Source of the DNA: Pollutimonas sp963712655
GTDB lineage: Bacteria; Pseudomonadota; Gammaproteobacteria; Burkholderiales; Burkholderiaceae_B
Reading direction: 5' to 3'
NCBI GenBank assembly: GCA_963712655.1
Contig: CAVQIT010000001.1
Coordinates: 269,268 to 333,267 of the forward strand
Length of the DNA stretch: 64,000 nt
The notes beneath the pieces were generated by a model that had not been told where the DNA came from, did not search any database, and saw only the letters and a list, made by a program, of their open reading frames with translations. This document shows positions 1 to 8,895 of this stretch, one piece after another. A program made the position numbers and the translations under genes. Position 1 is the first letter of the stretch. Each line of letters opens with the position of its first letter.

Positions 1-451
1 CTTCGACGAAGATGTGCGGAGCCGCGACGGCTATCGCCTTGACGCGGTCGGGGTACATGGCGGCATACAGCAAGGCGATCGATCCGCCATCGCTGTGGCC
101 GAACAGAATAGGGCGTTCCTGTTCAAGACCGAGGGCCTTGAACAGCGCAGGCAGGGCGTCTTGCGCCTGGGTGTGCATGAAGCCGACCGGCCATTTCTCA
201 TCGTGGGGACGCGGCGCGCTTGCGCCGTATCCATAGCGTGAAAAAACCAGTCCGCGGCAATTCGCCGCATCGCAAGCCTGGGCGGGCCAGTCTTTCCACA
301 TCGATACCGAACCTAGGCCTTCGTGCAGGAACACCAGAAGCGGCCGGTCGGTTTTATGCGCGGCTATCCATAGGCACTCGATATCCATATCGCGCCCCAT
401 CGCATGGACGGGGACGAGCAGAGAAGGGGCATACGAAAAGTTCTGATTCAT
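1..451 (-). CDS. alpha/beta hydrolase, 3' end outside the window
   Basis: The first 150 residues of an alpha/beta-fold hydrolase are visible; the gene runs off the left edge. The N-terminal part has an oxyanion-type FLHEGLGS stretch near residue 40 and the nucleophile elbow GHSDGGS near residue 118, so the serine nucleophile is present; the acid and histidine would lie outside. The ATG is 3 nt after the stop of the benzoate-CoA ligase gene, so it is almost certainly the last visible member of the leftward box operon. Hydrolases of this type accompany several box clusters and have been proposed to act as a lactonase or thioesterase on a ring-cleavage product; that role is inferred from position only. 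Confidence 0.8.
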   Translation of the reverse strand, partial: MNQNFSYAPSLLVPVHAMGRDMDIECLWIAAHKTDRPLLVFLHEGLGSVSMWKDWPAQACDAANCRGLVFSRYGYGASAPRPHDEKWPVGFMHTQAQDALPALFKALGLEQERPILFGHSDGGSIALLYAAMYPDRVKAIAVAAPHIFVE

Positions 452-454
452 GAT

Positions 455-2158
455 TCAGGGGTTCAGTTGCCGCAGGCGGAAGCGCTGGATTTTACCGGTC
501 GCGGTTTTAGGCAGGTCGTCGATAAATTCTATAGTGCGAGGATACTTGAAAGGCGCCAGATGTTGTTTTATATATGCCTGCAATTCGCGGGCGATGTCCG
601 GGCTGCCTGCCTGGCCTTCGCGCAGCACGACATATGCCACGGTCTTGACCAGGCCATCGCTGTCGGCTACGCCGATCACGGCCGCTTCGAGCACGGCCTG
701 GTGCTGGATCAGCATGTTTTCCACCTCGATCGGCGATACATACTGGCCGCTGACCTTGATCATATCGTCGCTGCGGCCGGCATAGGTGTAATAACCGTCG
801 GCGTCGCAACTATATTTGTCGCCGCTTTTCAGCCATGGCCCCTGGAAGGTTTCCAGCGATTTGGGCCTGTTGTTCCAGTACATCAGGGCGGCGCTGGGGC
901 CCTTGATATACAGATCGCCGATGGCGCCCACGGGCACGCTGCCGCCAAGCTCGTCGCGCAAATCCACTTCGTAGCCCGGCACCGGCTTGCCGGTTGTTCC
1001 GTAGCGGATTTTCCCCGGCTGGTTGGAAAGGAAGATATGCAGCATTTCGGTGGAGCCTATGCCGTCCAGGATGTCGCAGCCGAAATGCTGCCGGTAGCGA
1101 TTTCCCAGGTCTTTGGGCAGGGCTTCGCCGGCCGAGGCGCAAATGCGCATGGCTACCTGTTCGCGGGCGGGCAGCGATGCCGATGCCAGCATGCCGGCAT
1201 ACAAGGTCGGCACGCCGCAGAATACGGTAGGCTGGTATCGGGTCAGGCGTTGGAACACGGCATCGGGCGTGGGGCGTTCCGCCATCAGGATGGTCGTGGC
1301 GCCCACCGATAGCGGGAAGGTCAGGCCATTGCCCAGGCCATAGGCGAAGAACAGCTTGGCCGCCGAAAAAACGATGTCGCTTTCGCGGATACCCAGCACG
1401 GGCTTGCCATAGAGTTCCGCGGTATGCCACAGATTGGCGTGCGTATGCACCACGCCCTTGGGCTGGCCGGTGGAGCCGGAAGAATATAGCCAGAAGGCGA
1501 TTTCATCGGCCAATGTGGCGCAAGGCGGCGCTGAGCGGGCCAGCGACATCTGCCGGTCGAAATCCAGCAAGGGCACAGGGACTGCCGCGCCGGCTTGCGA
1601 TACGACGATGTGCTTGACGTCATGCCCGCCTTCGGACATGGCCTGTTGGAGGGGCGTAAGCAGGGCCTCGGAAACGAAAACGGCCTGGCTGCGGCTATGC
1701 TTGAGCATATAGGCATAGTCCGCGGGGGTCAGCAGGGTATTGACCGCCACCGGCACCACTCCGGCATACAGGGATCCCAGGAATGCGACAGGCCAATCTA
1801 TGCTGTCGTGCATCAGCAGCAGGATGCGTTCTTCGCGGCGTATGCCCAGGTTTTGCAGAAGGCCGGCAAACTGCGCAATCCTGCTGGCCAAGTCGCCATA
1901 GGTCAGGCTGCGGCTATCGTCGATATAGGCTACCTTGCCGGCCCGGCCGGCATTCAGTTGAATCAGATAAGCGGCATAGTTAAGGGCCCTCTGATCATAT
2001 CCACCCGGCTGCCGCATCCCTCTGATGGGCGAGGATGTGGTGTCAATGGCACCACTATCTACGCCACATCCCGCCTCGCCGGCCATCCCGTCGGGGGGCG
2101 CTTCGGATTCGGGCGATTCGACCAGAAGGTCCTTAAGTTCGGCGGGGCATGCGTGCAT
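455..2158 (-). CDS. bclA: benzoate-CoA ligase
   Basis: ANL-superfamily adenylating enzyme of 567 residues that activates benzoate with ATP and CoA to benzoyl-CoA, the entry step of the box pathway. Visible motifs are the phosphate-binding loop YSSGSTGQPKGVVHTH near residue 195, GIGSTEM, and the C-terminal PKTATGKIQR with the catalytic lysine. The protein is about 45 residues longer at the N-terminus than usual for benzoate-CoA ligases, but the ATG at 2158 has a GGAG seven bases upstream, so this start is kept; an in-frame Met at residue 49 is the alternative. It lies between boxD and the hydrolase, all leftward. Substrate preference for benzoate rather than a substituted benzoate is inferred from the box genes. 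Confidence 0.93.
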   Translation of the reverse strand: MHACPAELKDLLVESPESEAPPDGMAGEAGCGVDSGAIDTTSSPIRGMRQPGGYDQRALNYAAYLIQLNAGRAGKVAYIDDSRSLTYGDLASRIAQFAGLLQNLGIRREERILLLMHDSIDWPVAFLGSLYAGVVPVAVNTLLTPADYAYMLKHSRSQAVFVSEALLTPLQQAMSEGGHDVKHIVVSQAGAAVPVPLLDFDRQMSLARSAPPCATLADEIAFWLYSSGSTGQPKGVVHTHANLWHTAELYGKPVLGIRESDIVFSAAKLFFAYGLGNGLTFPLSVGATTILMAERPTPDAVFQRLTRYQPTVFCGVPTLYAGMLASASLPAREQVAMRICASAGEALPKDLGNRYRQHFGCDILDGIGSTEMLHIFLSNQPGKIRYGTTGKPVPGYEVDLRDELGGSVPVGAIGDLYIKGPSAALMYWNNRPKSLETFQGPWLKSGDKYSCDADGYYTYAGRSDDMIKVSGQYVSPIEVENMLIQHQAVLEAAVIGVADSDGLVKTVAYVVLREGQAGSPDIARELQAYIKQHLAPFKYPRTIEFIDDLPKTATGKIQRFRLRQLNP

Positions 2159-2210
2159 GAGTGGTCTCCAGAATAGTTGTCTTGCGCATCGGCGCGCGGC
2201 CGGGTCTTGG

Positions 2211-3761
2211 CTAGGAATGGCTGCGCTGCAGCGCCTCGAGCACCGCCGGCTCCGCCTGTATGGCGCACAGCCTGTGATAGAAGCGCAGCGCCCGCAGGCC
2301 TCCCAGTTCCTGTCCGCCGCCGGCCCTGCCCGGGCCGCCGTGGTTGGATTGCGGCATGACGTTGCCGTGGCCGGTGTGTGTTTTCGCGACGGCCGGATTC
2401 ACCAGGTGCACACGCCCGTGGCTGTCGGCCAGATGCATGGCGGCATCGGCCAGGAATTGCGTATCGTCGCTATATACCGAGGCGACCAGCGAGCCCTGAG
2501 CCCGGCGCGCCAATTGCCAGGCATGCGCGGCATCGCGATAAGGCATCAGCGAGGCGACCGGCCCGAAGATTTCGATGGTGTGCGCCAGCGGATGGTCGTC
2601 GGGATCGGCGATTCCGAACAATACGGGCGCGGCGCAAGCCGCCATTGCCGTATCGGCCAGTATCGCGGTTTCCCGGCGCCCATCGAATATAAGATCGGCA
2701 TGTTCGGCCATTTGCGCGATGCCGGCCATCACGGTGTCGTACTGCTGCCTGCTGACCAGGCTGCCCATGCGGACATCGGGATTGCGCGGATCGCCTACCT
2801 TGACGCCGCGCAGTTTGTCGGCGATTGCCTGCCCCACGGCCAGGTAATGCTGTTGCGGCACCAGGATGCGCCGTATTGCCGTGCATTTCTGGCCGGACTT
2901 GCTTGTCATTTCACGCAAGACTTCGCGCACCAGCAGTTCCAGCGCCGCCGGGCTGGCGTCCGGCCCCAGTATGGCGCAATTCACGCTGTCGGTTTCGGCG
3001 TTCAGGCGCACCGCGTCCTGCCGCAGGCGCGGATGTTGGCGGATGGCGGCGGCGGTGTCGGCCGAGCCGGTGAACGACACGAGATCCAGAGGGGCAAGCG
3101 CATCCAGCAGACCGGCGGGCCGCCCGCAAATCAGGCTGATGGCGCCTGCCGGAAAGATGCCCGCGTCGACGACGTCCTTGATCATTTCGTGCGTCAGCCA
3201 AGCCGTGGCGGTGGCGGGCTTGACGACAATCGGCACGCCGGACAACAAGGCGGGCGCGGCTTTTTCCCACAGGCCCCACGCGGGAAAGTTGAAGGCATTG
3301 ATCAGCAGGGCCAGGCCCTGGACGGGAACCAGGATATGCCGCGCGGCGAAGGCAGGGTCGCGCGCCAAGGCGTCCGCATCGCCATCGGCGAGGAATGCGC
3401 TGCCGGTCAGCTTGCCGCCTGCCTTGGCGTACCACGAGAGGGTATAGATGCCGCCGTCGATATCGACGGCGCTGTCGTTGTGGACTGTGCCGGAATTGCG
3501 CAGGGCGATATCGAAATACTTGTCGCGATTGGCTTGCAGAACGGCGGCGGCCTTGCCCAGCAATTCGGCTCGCTGCGCGTAGCTTAGCGCGCGCAGAGCC
3601 GGGCCTGCCTGTTGGCGCGCCCATGCGTAGGCGGCATGCACATCGATGCCGTCGGCCCCGACGCTGGCCAGAGGGTCGCCCAGCACGGGGTCGCGCAGAA
3701 TGGTGTCCTGGCCCTGGCCGTCCAGCCATTGTCCCTGCACGTAATTAGCGAGTCTGTTCAT
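2211..3761 (-). CDS. boxD: 3,4-didehydroadipyl-CoA semialdehyde dehydrogenase (BoxD)
   Basis: NADP-type aldehyde dehydrogenase of 516 residues, related to the aldehyde dehydrogenase half of PaaZ. It oxidises the semialdehyde released by BoxC to 3,4-didehydroadipyl-CoA. Visible features are the substrate/cofactor region INAFNFPAWG, the cofactor loop SFTGSADTA, the glutamate in LNAETDSVN and the catalytic cysteine in SKSGQKCTAIRR. An upstream TTG at 3809 would extend the frame, but the ATG at 3761 begins the family-typical MNRLANYVQG and has a purine-rich AGAAG upstream, so it is preferred. The gene is 75 nt after the DUF4863 gene and 52 nt before the ligase gene, which fits one operon. Confidence 0.92.
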   Translation of the reverse strand: MNRLANYVQGQWLDGQGQDTILRDPVLGDPLASVGADGIDVHAAYAWARQQAGPALRALSYAQRAELLGKAAAVLQANRDKYFDIALRNSGTVHNDSAVDIDGGIYTLSWYAKAGGKLTGSAFLADGDADALARDPAFAARHILVPVQGLALLINAFNFPAWGLWEKAAPALLSGVPIVVKPATATAWLTHEMIKDVVDAGIFPAGAISLICGRPAGLLDALAPLDLVSFTGSADTAAAIRQHPRLRQDAVRLNAETDSVNCAILGPDASPAALELLVREVLREMTSKSGQKCTAIRRILVPQQHYLAVGQAIADKLRGVKVGDPRNPDVRMGSLVSRQQYDTVMAGIAQMAEHADLIFDGRRETAILADTAMAACAAPVLFGIADPDDHPLAHTIEIFGPVASLMPYRDAAHAWQLARRAQGSLVASVYSDDTQFLADAAMHLADSHGRVHLVNPAVAKTHTGHGNVMPQSNHGGPGRAGGGQELGGLRALRFYHRLCAIQAEPAVLEALQRSHS

Positions 3762-3836
3762 GATGGTTGCTTCTGTAAAGTGATGTTCCGCATCGGGTCC
3801 GGCAAGCAAGCGCTTTCCGGCGCGCAGGGGCCGCCG

Positions 3837-4301
3837 TCAGTTGAATTGAATCTGCCCCTGCGGAAGAAGATAAAGCACCAGGGCGCGGCCGTGGCTGACG
3901 GTGGGACTGTGCACGGTGCCGGGGCCGTAAACCAGCCATCCCGCGGGATGGCCGTCGAAGCGGGCGGTGTGGTCCAGCGGCATGACGAAATCGATTTCGC
4001 CATTCGGATGAAGGTGCCGAGGTCCCGCGATGTCTTGCATATCGACCACATCCACCGAATAGCCGCCCAAATCGGGCCCCGGCTTGATGACGCGGCCGTA
4101 GCGCAGGCCAGCGTGCTCGTATTTGCACATCCAGCCATCGGCGATGCCTTGTTTACAGGCCAGGTAAATGCTCTGGCATACTTCGCCTTCGTAGGGAAAC
4201 GCATGCTCCAGCGCCGCCTGCAATGCCGCATCGAGCGGCCGCCCGCCAATTTGATCGGTGACCTGCTTGATCAATTGCTGAAATGCTTCGACGCCGTCCA
4301 T
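3837..4301 (-). CDS. DUF4863 family protein of the box operon
   Basis: Small cytosolic protein of 154 residues of the DUF4863 family, which recurs in box benzoate clusters. The family has also been linked to 4-hydroxylaminobenzoate lyase (PnbB), from memory. The cupin-like C-terminal half contains PRHLHPNGEIDFVMPL with a possible metal-binding histidine pair, and PGTVHSPTV. ATG 4301 is chosen because AAGGA lies eight bases upstream; longer in-frame starts at 4358 and 4403 lack such a site. It is the first gene of the leftward operon, divergent from boxR. Its exact role in benzoate metabolism is not known to me; a catalytic cupin acting on a ring intermediate is one possibility. Confidence 0.75.
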   Translation of the reverse strand: MDGVEAFQQLIKQVTDQIGGRPLDAALQAALEHAFPYEGEVCQSIYLACKQGIADGWMCKYEHAGLRYGRVIKPGPDLGGYSVDVVDMQDIAGPRHLHPNGEIDFVMPLDHTARFDGHPAGWLVYGPGTVHSPTVSHGRALVLYLLPQGQIQFN

Positions 4302-4462
4302 GCCTGTATCCTTGCCTGTAAATAAACTGTGCCTTTTGCGGAATCGATCTGTATTCATCGCTGCCGACTGACTGCTTTTTATTTCCGCTGCGGGCGTTGG
4401 CACGGCCCGCGGCAGCCAGCGTTGGCTGGAGCAGGAGAGTAGTCAGCTGCTTGAAAGGGATT

Positions 4463-4491
4463 TGTATCAATTCTTGCCGCACAGGATGCAA
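4463..4491 (-). promoter_or_regulatory. candidate promoter of the leftward box operon
   Basis: On the minus strand TTGCAT (4491-4486), a 17-bp spacer and GATACA (4468-4463) form a plausible sigma70 promoter reading toward the DUF4863 gene. The TGCA box at 4487-4490 lies inside the -35 element, so a bound BoxR would block it. Assigned by eye; the transcript start is not known. Confidence 0.4.
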
Positions 4492-4501
4492 ATTAGGGCT
4501 T

Positions 4502-4531
4502 TTGTTCTGCCAAGTCAAGCACTATAATGCA
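4502..4531 (+). promoter_or_regulatory. boxR promoter with overlapping TGCA operator
   Basis: A perfect TATAAT (4523-4528) stands about 15 bp after TTGTTC (4502-4507). A TGCA box at 4528-4531 overlaps the end of the -10 element and lies 41 bp, roughly four helical turns, from the TGCA at 4487-4490. BzdR and BoxR are known to bind TGCA-containing repeats, so this looks like an autoregulated divergent control region. A transcript starting near 4535 would exclude the ATG at 4531 as the boxR start. Confidence 0.5.
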
Positions 4532-4560
4532 TGTTAACCGTAAGCTTAGGGTTATTCTGG

Positions 4561-5490
4561 GTGAAAAAGAACACACTTGATCGGAAAGCCGCTGTCGCCC
4601 TGCTCGATTCCAGTTCAGGCGGCGACCCTTACTTGTCATCCCTGGGTGAAAGGGTGCGCCGCATGCGCGCGATTCGCGGCATGACGCGCAAAGAACTTGC
4701 CAGGGCGGCGGGGGTGTCCGAGCGGCATTTGGCCAATCTGGAACTCGGCGTCGGCAATGTGTCGGTCCTGGTGCTGCGGCAAATTGCCCACGCCTTCAAC
4801 TGCGCCATGGCCGAACTCGTCGGCGATCTCACCACCTCCAGTCCGGAATGGCTGCTTATCCGCGAAGTGCTTGAAAAACGTTCCGAGCAGGAACTGCAAA
4901 AGGCGCGCGAAACCCTGGCCCTGCTATTCGCCGACCCCGCCTTGTCGGGCAGCGGGAACAAGCTGCGGAAAATCGCCCTGATCGGTCTGCGCGGCGCGGG
5001 AAAATCCACACTGGGCCGTTTGCTGGCCGCGGATATCGGCTACCCCTTCGTCGAGCTCAGCGCCGAAATCGAGCGTGTGGCGGGTTGCGGCATTTTGGAA
5101 ATCCACAGTCTTTATGGCCCCACGGCGTATCGCCGCTACGAGCGGCGGGCGCTGGAAGAAGCCTTGCAACTGTACCCGGAAATGGTGCTGGCAACGCCCG
5201 GCGGGCTGGTGTCCGAGCCGGCCACCATGAATCTTATGCTGGGTCATTGCTACACCGTCTGGGTCAAGGCAACGCCCGAAGAGCACATGCAGCGCGTCAT
5301 GGCGCAAGGCGACTTCCGGCCCATGGCCGGCAACAACGAGGCGATGGCCGACTTGAAAAGAATCCTGGCCAGCCGCGAAGGCTTTTATTCGAAGGCAGAC
5401 TGGGTATGTTCCACCAGCCACGCCACGCTGCAAGATTGTTTTGACGGTTTGCGCGAGCATATTCGTGGGGCGGCAGGCTTGCCCATATAG
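4561..5490 (+). CDS. boxR: BoxR/BzdR-type repressor: XRE helix-turn-helix plus shikimate-kinase-like domain
   Basis: Transcriptional regulator that senses benzoyl-CoA in this family. Residues about 28-85 form an XRE helix-turn-helix (RGMTRKELARAAGVSERHLA). After a linker, residues about 138-305 form a shikimate-kinase-like domain with the P-loop GLRGAGKST at 142-150, used in the family to bind benzoyl-CoA rather than to phosphorylate shikimate. I chose GTG 4561 (309 residues) over ATG 4531 because a good -10 hexamer ends at 4528 and AGGG lies nine bases before the GTG. It sits between the two divergent catabolic units, and TGCA boxes occur at both control regions, consistent with repression of both in the absence of benzoyl-CoA. 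Confidence 0.92.
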   Translation: MKKNTLDRKAAVALLDSSSGGDPYLSSLGERVRRMRAIRGMTRKELARAAGVSERHLANLELGVGNVSVLVLRQIAHAFNCAMAELVGDLTTSSPEWLLIREVLEKRSEQELQKARETLALLFADPALSGSGNKLRKIALIGLRGAGKSTLGRLLAADIGYPFVELSAEIERVAGCGILEIHSLYGPTAYRRYERRALEEALQLYPEMVLATPGGLVSEPATMNLMLGHCYTVWVKATPEEHMQRVMAQGDFRPMAGNNEAMADLKRILASREGFYSKADWVCSTSHATLQDCFDGLREHIRGAAGLPI

Positions 5491-5566
5491 GTCCGGCACG
5501 CGCGCGGCAAGTGAGCAAGGGCCTGCGGTGGAAAGGGCGCCCGCGGCCGCGGAAACCTGGCCTTGA

Positions 5567-5623
5567 TGCATTTTTGTGCATGTTTTATTGACATATAACT
5601 ATAACTGCAATATTATGCATGCA
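5567..5623 (+). promoter_or_regulatory. boxC promoter and BoxR operator (five TGCA boxes)
   Basis: TTGACA (5588-5593), a 17-bp spacer and TATTAT (5611-5616) form a near-consensus sigma70 promoter. TGCA occurs at 5567, 5577, 5606, 5616 and 5620. The first two and the next two are each exactly 10 bp apart, one helical turn. The boxes bracket the -35 and overlap the -10 and start site, the arrangement expected of a BzdR/BoxR-repressed promoter. The predicted start near 5623 means the ATG at 5619 is not the boxC start. Confidence 0.65.
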
Positions 5624-5675
5624 TCGTCGCGCGACAGGCATTATTCTTCAGATTCAAAGATCAGGAATTCCTCTT

Positions 5676-7334
5676 ATGACCGAAGCCAGCCCTCTTGTTG
5701 ATTTTCGTACCGAGCCTTCGCAATACAAGCATTGGACCTTGACCTTCGATGGCGAGATCGCAACGCTGGCCATGGATGTTGCGGAAGACGGCGGCATTCG
5801 CCCAGGCTACAAGCTCAAGCTGAATTCCTATGATCTTGGCGTCGATATCGAACTGCACGATGCCCTGCAGCGCATCCGGTTCGAGCATCCCGAGGTTCGC
5901 ACGGTCGTCGTCACCAGCCTGAAAGATCGTATCTTCTGTTCAGGCGCCAATATTTTCATGCTGGGCCTGTCGACTCATGCATGGAAAGTCAACTTCTGCA
6001 AGTTCACCAACGAAACGCGCAATGGCATCGAAGACTCCAGCCGGCACAGCGGGCTGAAGTTCGTGGCGGCCATCAATGGCGCCTGTGCGGGCGGCGGTTA
6101 CGAACTGGCTTTGGCGTGCGACGAAATCCTGCTGATCGATGACCGCTCCTCGGCGGTATCGCTGCCTGAAGTCCCCCTGCTGGGCGTATTGCCTGGCACC
6201 GGCGGGCTGACGCGCGTTACCGACAAGCGCAAGGTGCGCCACGATTATGCGGATATTTTCTGCACGCTGGTCGAAGGCGTGCGGGGCCAGCGCGCCAAGG
6301 ACTGGCGCCTGGTCGACCAACTCATCAAACCGGCCCAGTTTGCCGAGCAGGTCGGCGTGCGCGCTTCGGAATTGGCGGCGCAAAGCGATCGTCCCGCGCA
6401 CGCGCAGGGCGTAAGCCTGACGCCCTTGCAGCGCCTTGTCACCGACGAGCAGCTTCAATATAAATATGTACAAGTGCGGATCGATCGCGAAAATCGCCTG
6501 GCCACATGGCTGGTGCAGGCCCCGGATTCCGCCACGCCGCAAGATATCGACGGCATTCTGGCCCAGGGCGATGCCTGGTGGCCTTTGCAATTGGCGCGCG
6601 AGCTCGACGACGCCATTTTGCATATGCGCACCAACGAGTTGGCCATAGGCACGTGGGTGTTCAAAACAGCGGGCGATCCCGCGCTGGTACTGGGCGCCGA
6701 CGACGCCATGCAGCGTTGCGCCGGCCATTGGCTGGTGCGCGAGACCTTGGGCATGCTGCGCCGCACGCTGGCGCGCCTGGACGTAAGTTCGCGATCGCTG
6801 TTCGCCCTGATCGAGGAAGGATCCTGCTTTGTCGGCACCTTGTTCGAACTGGCCCTGGCCTGCGATCGTTCCTATATGCTGGACGATGCGGATGCGGCGC
6901 GGCCGGCGCAAATCGCGCTCGACGGCCTGAATTTCGGCGCATACCCCATGGTCAATGGGCAGAGCCGCCTGGAGCGCCGTTTCCATGAAGAAAGCGAACC
7001 ATTGGCCGCCGTGCGCGCCGTGTCGGGCGGCATGGTTTCGGCCAGCCAGGCCCAAGACCTTGGCCTGGTCACGTTTTCCCTGGACGGCATCGATTGGGAC
7101 GACGAAATCCGCATTGCGCTGGAAGAGCGCCGCGCCTTGTCGCCCGACGCCCTTACCGGGCTCGAGGCGAACTTGCGCTTCGGCGGCACGGAGACCATGG
7201 AAACCCGGATATTCGGCCGCCTGACGGCCTGGCAGAACTGGATATTCAATCGTCCCAACGCGGCCGGAGAAAAGGGCGCGCTCACGTTGTACGGCAAGGG
7301 CGAACAGACCAGTTTCGACTGGAATCGCGTGTAG
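5676..7334 (+). CDS. boxC: 2,3-epoxybenzoyl-CoA dihydrolase (benzoyl-CoA-dihydrodiol lyase)
   Basis: BoxC hydrolyses and opens 2,3-epoxybenzoyl-CoA to 3,4-didehydroadipyl-CoA semialdehyde and formate. The protein is a double crotonase-fold enzyme of 552 residues, close to the family length. The first crotonase half shows the oxyanion-hole region INGACAGGGYELALACDEI and LPEVPLLGVLPGTGGLTR. The second half is more diverged (LFELALACDRSYMLDD). ATG 5676 (MTEASPLVDF) is chosen because it has AGGA ten bases upstream and the upstream ATG at 5619 coincides with the promoter. It is the first gene of the rightward unit boxC-boxB-boxA, with a 43-nt gap to boxB. Confidence 0.95.
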   Translation: MTEASPLVDFRTEPSQYKHWTLTFDGEIATLAMDVAEDGGIRPGYKLKLNSYDLGVDIELHDALQRIRFEHPEVRTVVVTSLKDRIFCSGANIFMLGLSTHAWKVNFCKFTNETRNGIEDSSRHSGLKFVAAINGACAGGGYELALACDEILLIDDRSSAVSLPEVPLLGVLPGTGGLTRVTDKRKVRHDYADIFCTLVEGVRGQRAKDWRLVDQLIKPAQFAEQVGVRASELAAQSDRPAHAQGVSLTPLQRLVTDEQLQYKYVQVRIDRENRLATWLVQAPDSATPQDIDGILAQGDAWWPLQLARELDDAILHMRTNELAIGTWVFKTAGDPALVLGADDAMQRCAGHWLVRETLGMLRRTLARLDVSSRSLFALIEEGSCFVGTLFELALACDRSYMLDDADAARPAQIALDGLNFGAYPMVNGQSRLERRFHEESEPLAAVRAVSGGMVSASQAQDLGLVTFSLDGIDWDDEIRIALEERRALSPDALTGLEANLRFGGTETMETRIFGRLTAWQNWIFNRPNAAGEKGALTLYGKGEQTSFDWNRV

Positions 7335-7377
7335 GCCCTTACACAACGCCAGAATTATTCCTCAAAGGAGCAAGGAC

Positions 7378-8805
7378 ATGTCAGGTATCAATTATTCGGA
7401 AAAAATCCCAAATAACGTTAATTTGTCGGGCGACCGCGCCTTGCAGCGCGCGCTGGAGCATTGGCAGCCTAATTATCTGCAATGGTGGCGGGAAATGGGG
7501 CCGGAGGCCTCGCAGAATTTCGATGTATACCTGCGCACGGCGGTCAGCGTGCTGCCCGATGGCTGGGCGCATTTCGACCATGTCAAAATGGTGGATTATC
7601 GCTGGGGCATTTTCCTGGCGCCGCAAGACGGCAATCGCAAGATTCATTTCGGCGAGAATCTGGGCCGGGATGTCTGGCAAGACGCGCCTGGCGAACACCG
7701 TGCCAATTTGCGCCGGATCATTGTCACGCAAGGCGATACGGAACCGGCGTCGGTAGAGCAGCAGCGCCATCTGGGTTTGACGGCGCCTTCGCAGTACGAT
7801 TTGCGCAACCTGTTCCAGATCAATGTGGAAGAGGGCCGCCATTTATGGGCCATGGTGTATTTGCTGCATCGCTATTTCGGACGGGATGGCCGCGAAGAGG
7901 CCGATGCCTTGTTGCAGCGCAATTCCGGCGATCAGGACAGCCCGCGCATTCTGGGCGCGTTCAACGAGAAAACGCCCGATTGGCTGGCCTTCTACATGTT
8001 TACCTACTTTACCGACCGCGACGGCAAGTTCCAGCTATGCGCGCTGGCCGAGTCCAGCTTCGATCCGCTTGCGCGCACAACCAAGTTCATGCTGACCGAG
8101 GAAGCGCATCACATGTTCGTGGGCGAATCCGGCGTATCGCGGGTCTTGCAGCGGACCGCCGAGGTGATGAACCAACTGAAGACCGAGGATTCCGCCGCCT
8201 TGCGCGCGGCCGGCGTCATCGACCTGCCCACGATACAGCGTTACCTGAATTTCCATTACAGCGTCACCATCGATCTTTTCGGCGCCGACCAATCGTCGAA
8301 CGCGGCCATTTTCTATAGCTCGGGCCTGAAAGGCCGCTACGAAGAAGGAAAGCGCACGGACGATCACCAACTGAAGAACGACACCTATCGCGTGCTCCAG
8401 GTTGTGAACGGCCAGTTGCGTGAAACCGAAGTGCCCATGCTCAACGCCCTGAACGAGGTGCTGCGCGATGATTTCATCAAGGATTCCATGGCCGGCGTGG
8501 GGCGCTGGAACAAAGTGTTGGAAAAGAACGGCATTGCGTTCCGCCTCAAAGTGCCTCACAAGGCGTTCAATCGCCGTATCGGAACGCTGGCGGGAATACG
8601 GGTGTCTCCCGAGGGAGAAGTGCTTAGCGAAGAGCAGTGGAAAACACATGAACACAGCTGGCTGCCGACCGCCGAAGACCGCGAGTTCGTTGCCTCGCTG
8701 ATGGGGCGTGTGGTCGAGCCCGGCAAGTTCGCCAACTGGATTGCGCCTCCTGTTATCGGCGTCAACCGGCAGCCCATCAATTTCGACTATATTCGTTTCA
8801 ATTAA
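7378..8805 (+). CDS. boxB: benzoyl-CoA 2,3-epoxidase, di-iron subunit
   Basis: BoxB is the oxygenase component that epoxidises benzoyl-CoA at C2-C3 using O2 and electrons from BoxA. It is 475 residues, the family length, with a strong AAGGAG site upstream. The ferritin-like carboxylate-bridged di-iron ligands are visible as EEGRH (E151/E152, H155) and EEAHH (E241, E242, H244/H245), with a further acidic helix between them. It is followed by a 90-nt GC-rich spacer before boxA. The strict conservation of the di-iron motifs argues the protein is active even though boxA is interrupted in this sequence. Confidence 0.95.
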   Translation: MSGINYSEKIPNNVNLSGDRALQRALEHWQPNYLQWWREMGPEASQNFDVYLRTAVSVLPDGWAHFDHVKMVDYRWGIFLAPQDGNRKIHFGENLGRDVWQDAPGEHRANLRRIIVTQGDTEPASVEQQRHLGLTAPSQYDLRNLFQINVEEGRHLWAMVYLLHRYFGRDGREEADALLQRNSGDQDSPRILGAFNEKTPDWLAFYMFTYFTDRDGKFQLCALAESSFDPLARTTKFMLTEEAHHMFVGESGVSRVLQRTAEVMNQLKTEDSAALRAAGVIDLPTIQRYLNFHYSVTIDLFGADQSSNAAIFYSSGLKGRYEEGKRTDDHQLKNDTYRVLQVVNGQLRETEVPMLNALNEVLRDDFIKDSMAGVGRWNKVLEKNGIAFRLKVPHKAFNRRIGTLAGIRVSPEGEVLSEEQWKTHEHSWLPTAEDREFVASLMGRVVEPGKFANWIAPPVIGVNRQPINFDYIRFN

Positions 8806-8895
8806 CAGCGGCCGCTCCGCGCCTGGCGGGGCAGCCCGCCTGCGGGGCCGTATCCGCCTGCCGAGCCAGGGGAACCGGGCTTTGCGGAGACCATC

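Noticed and set aside
404..1312. Long plus-strand open frame opposite the benzoate-CoA ligase
   Set aside because: Antisense shadow of a GC-rich gene; it has no recognisable motifs or ribosome site.
4531..4560. ATG at 4531 as boxR start
   Set aside because: It directly follows a perfect TATAAT, so it would lie upstream of the likely transcript start.
5940..7346. 468-codon open frame opposite boxC
   Set aside because: Antisense to a confident gene, with composition and residues typical of a reverse-strand shadow.
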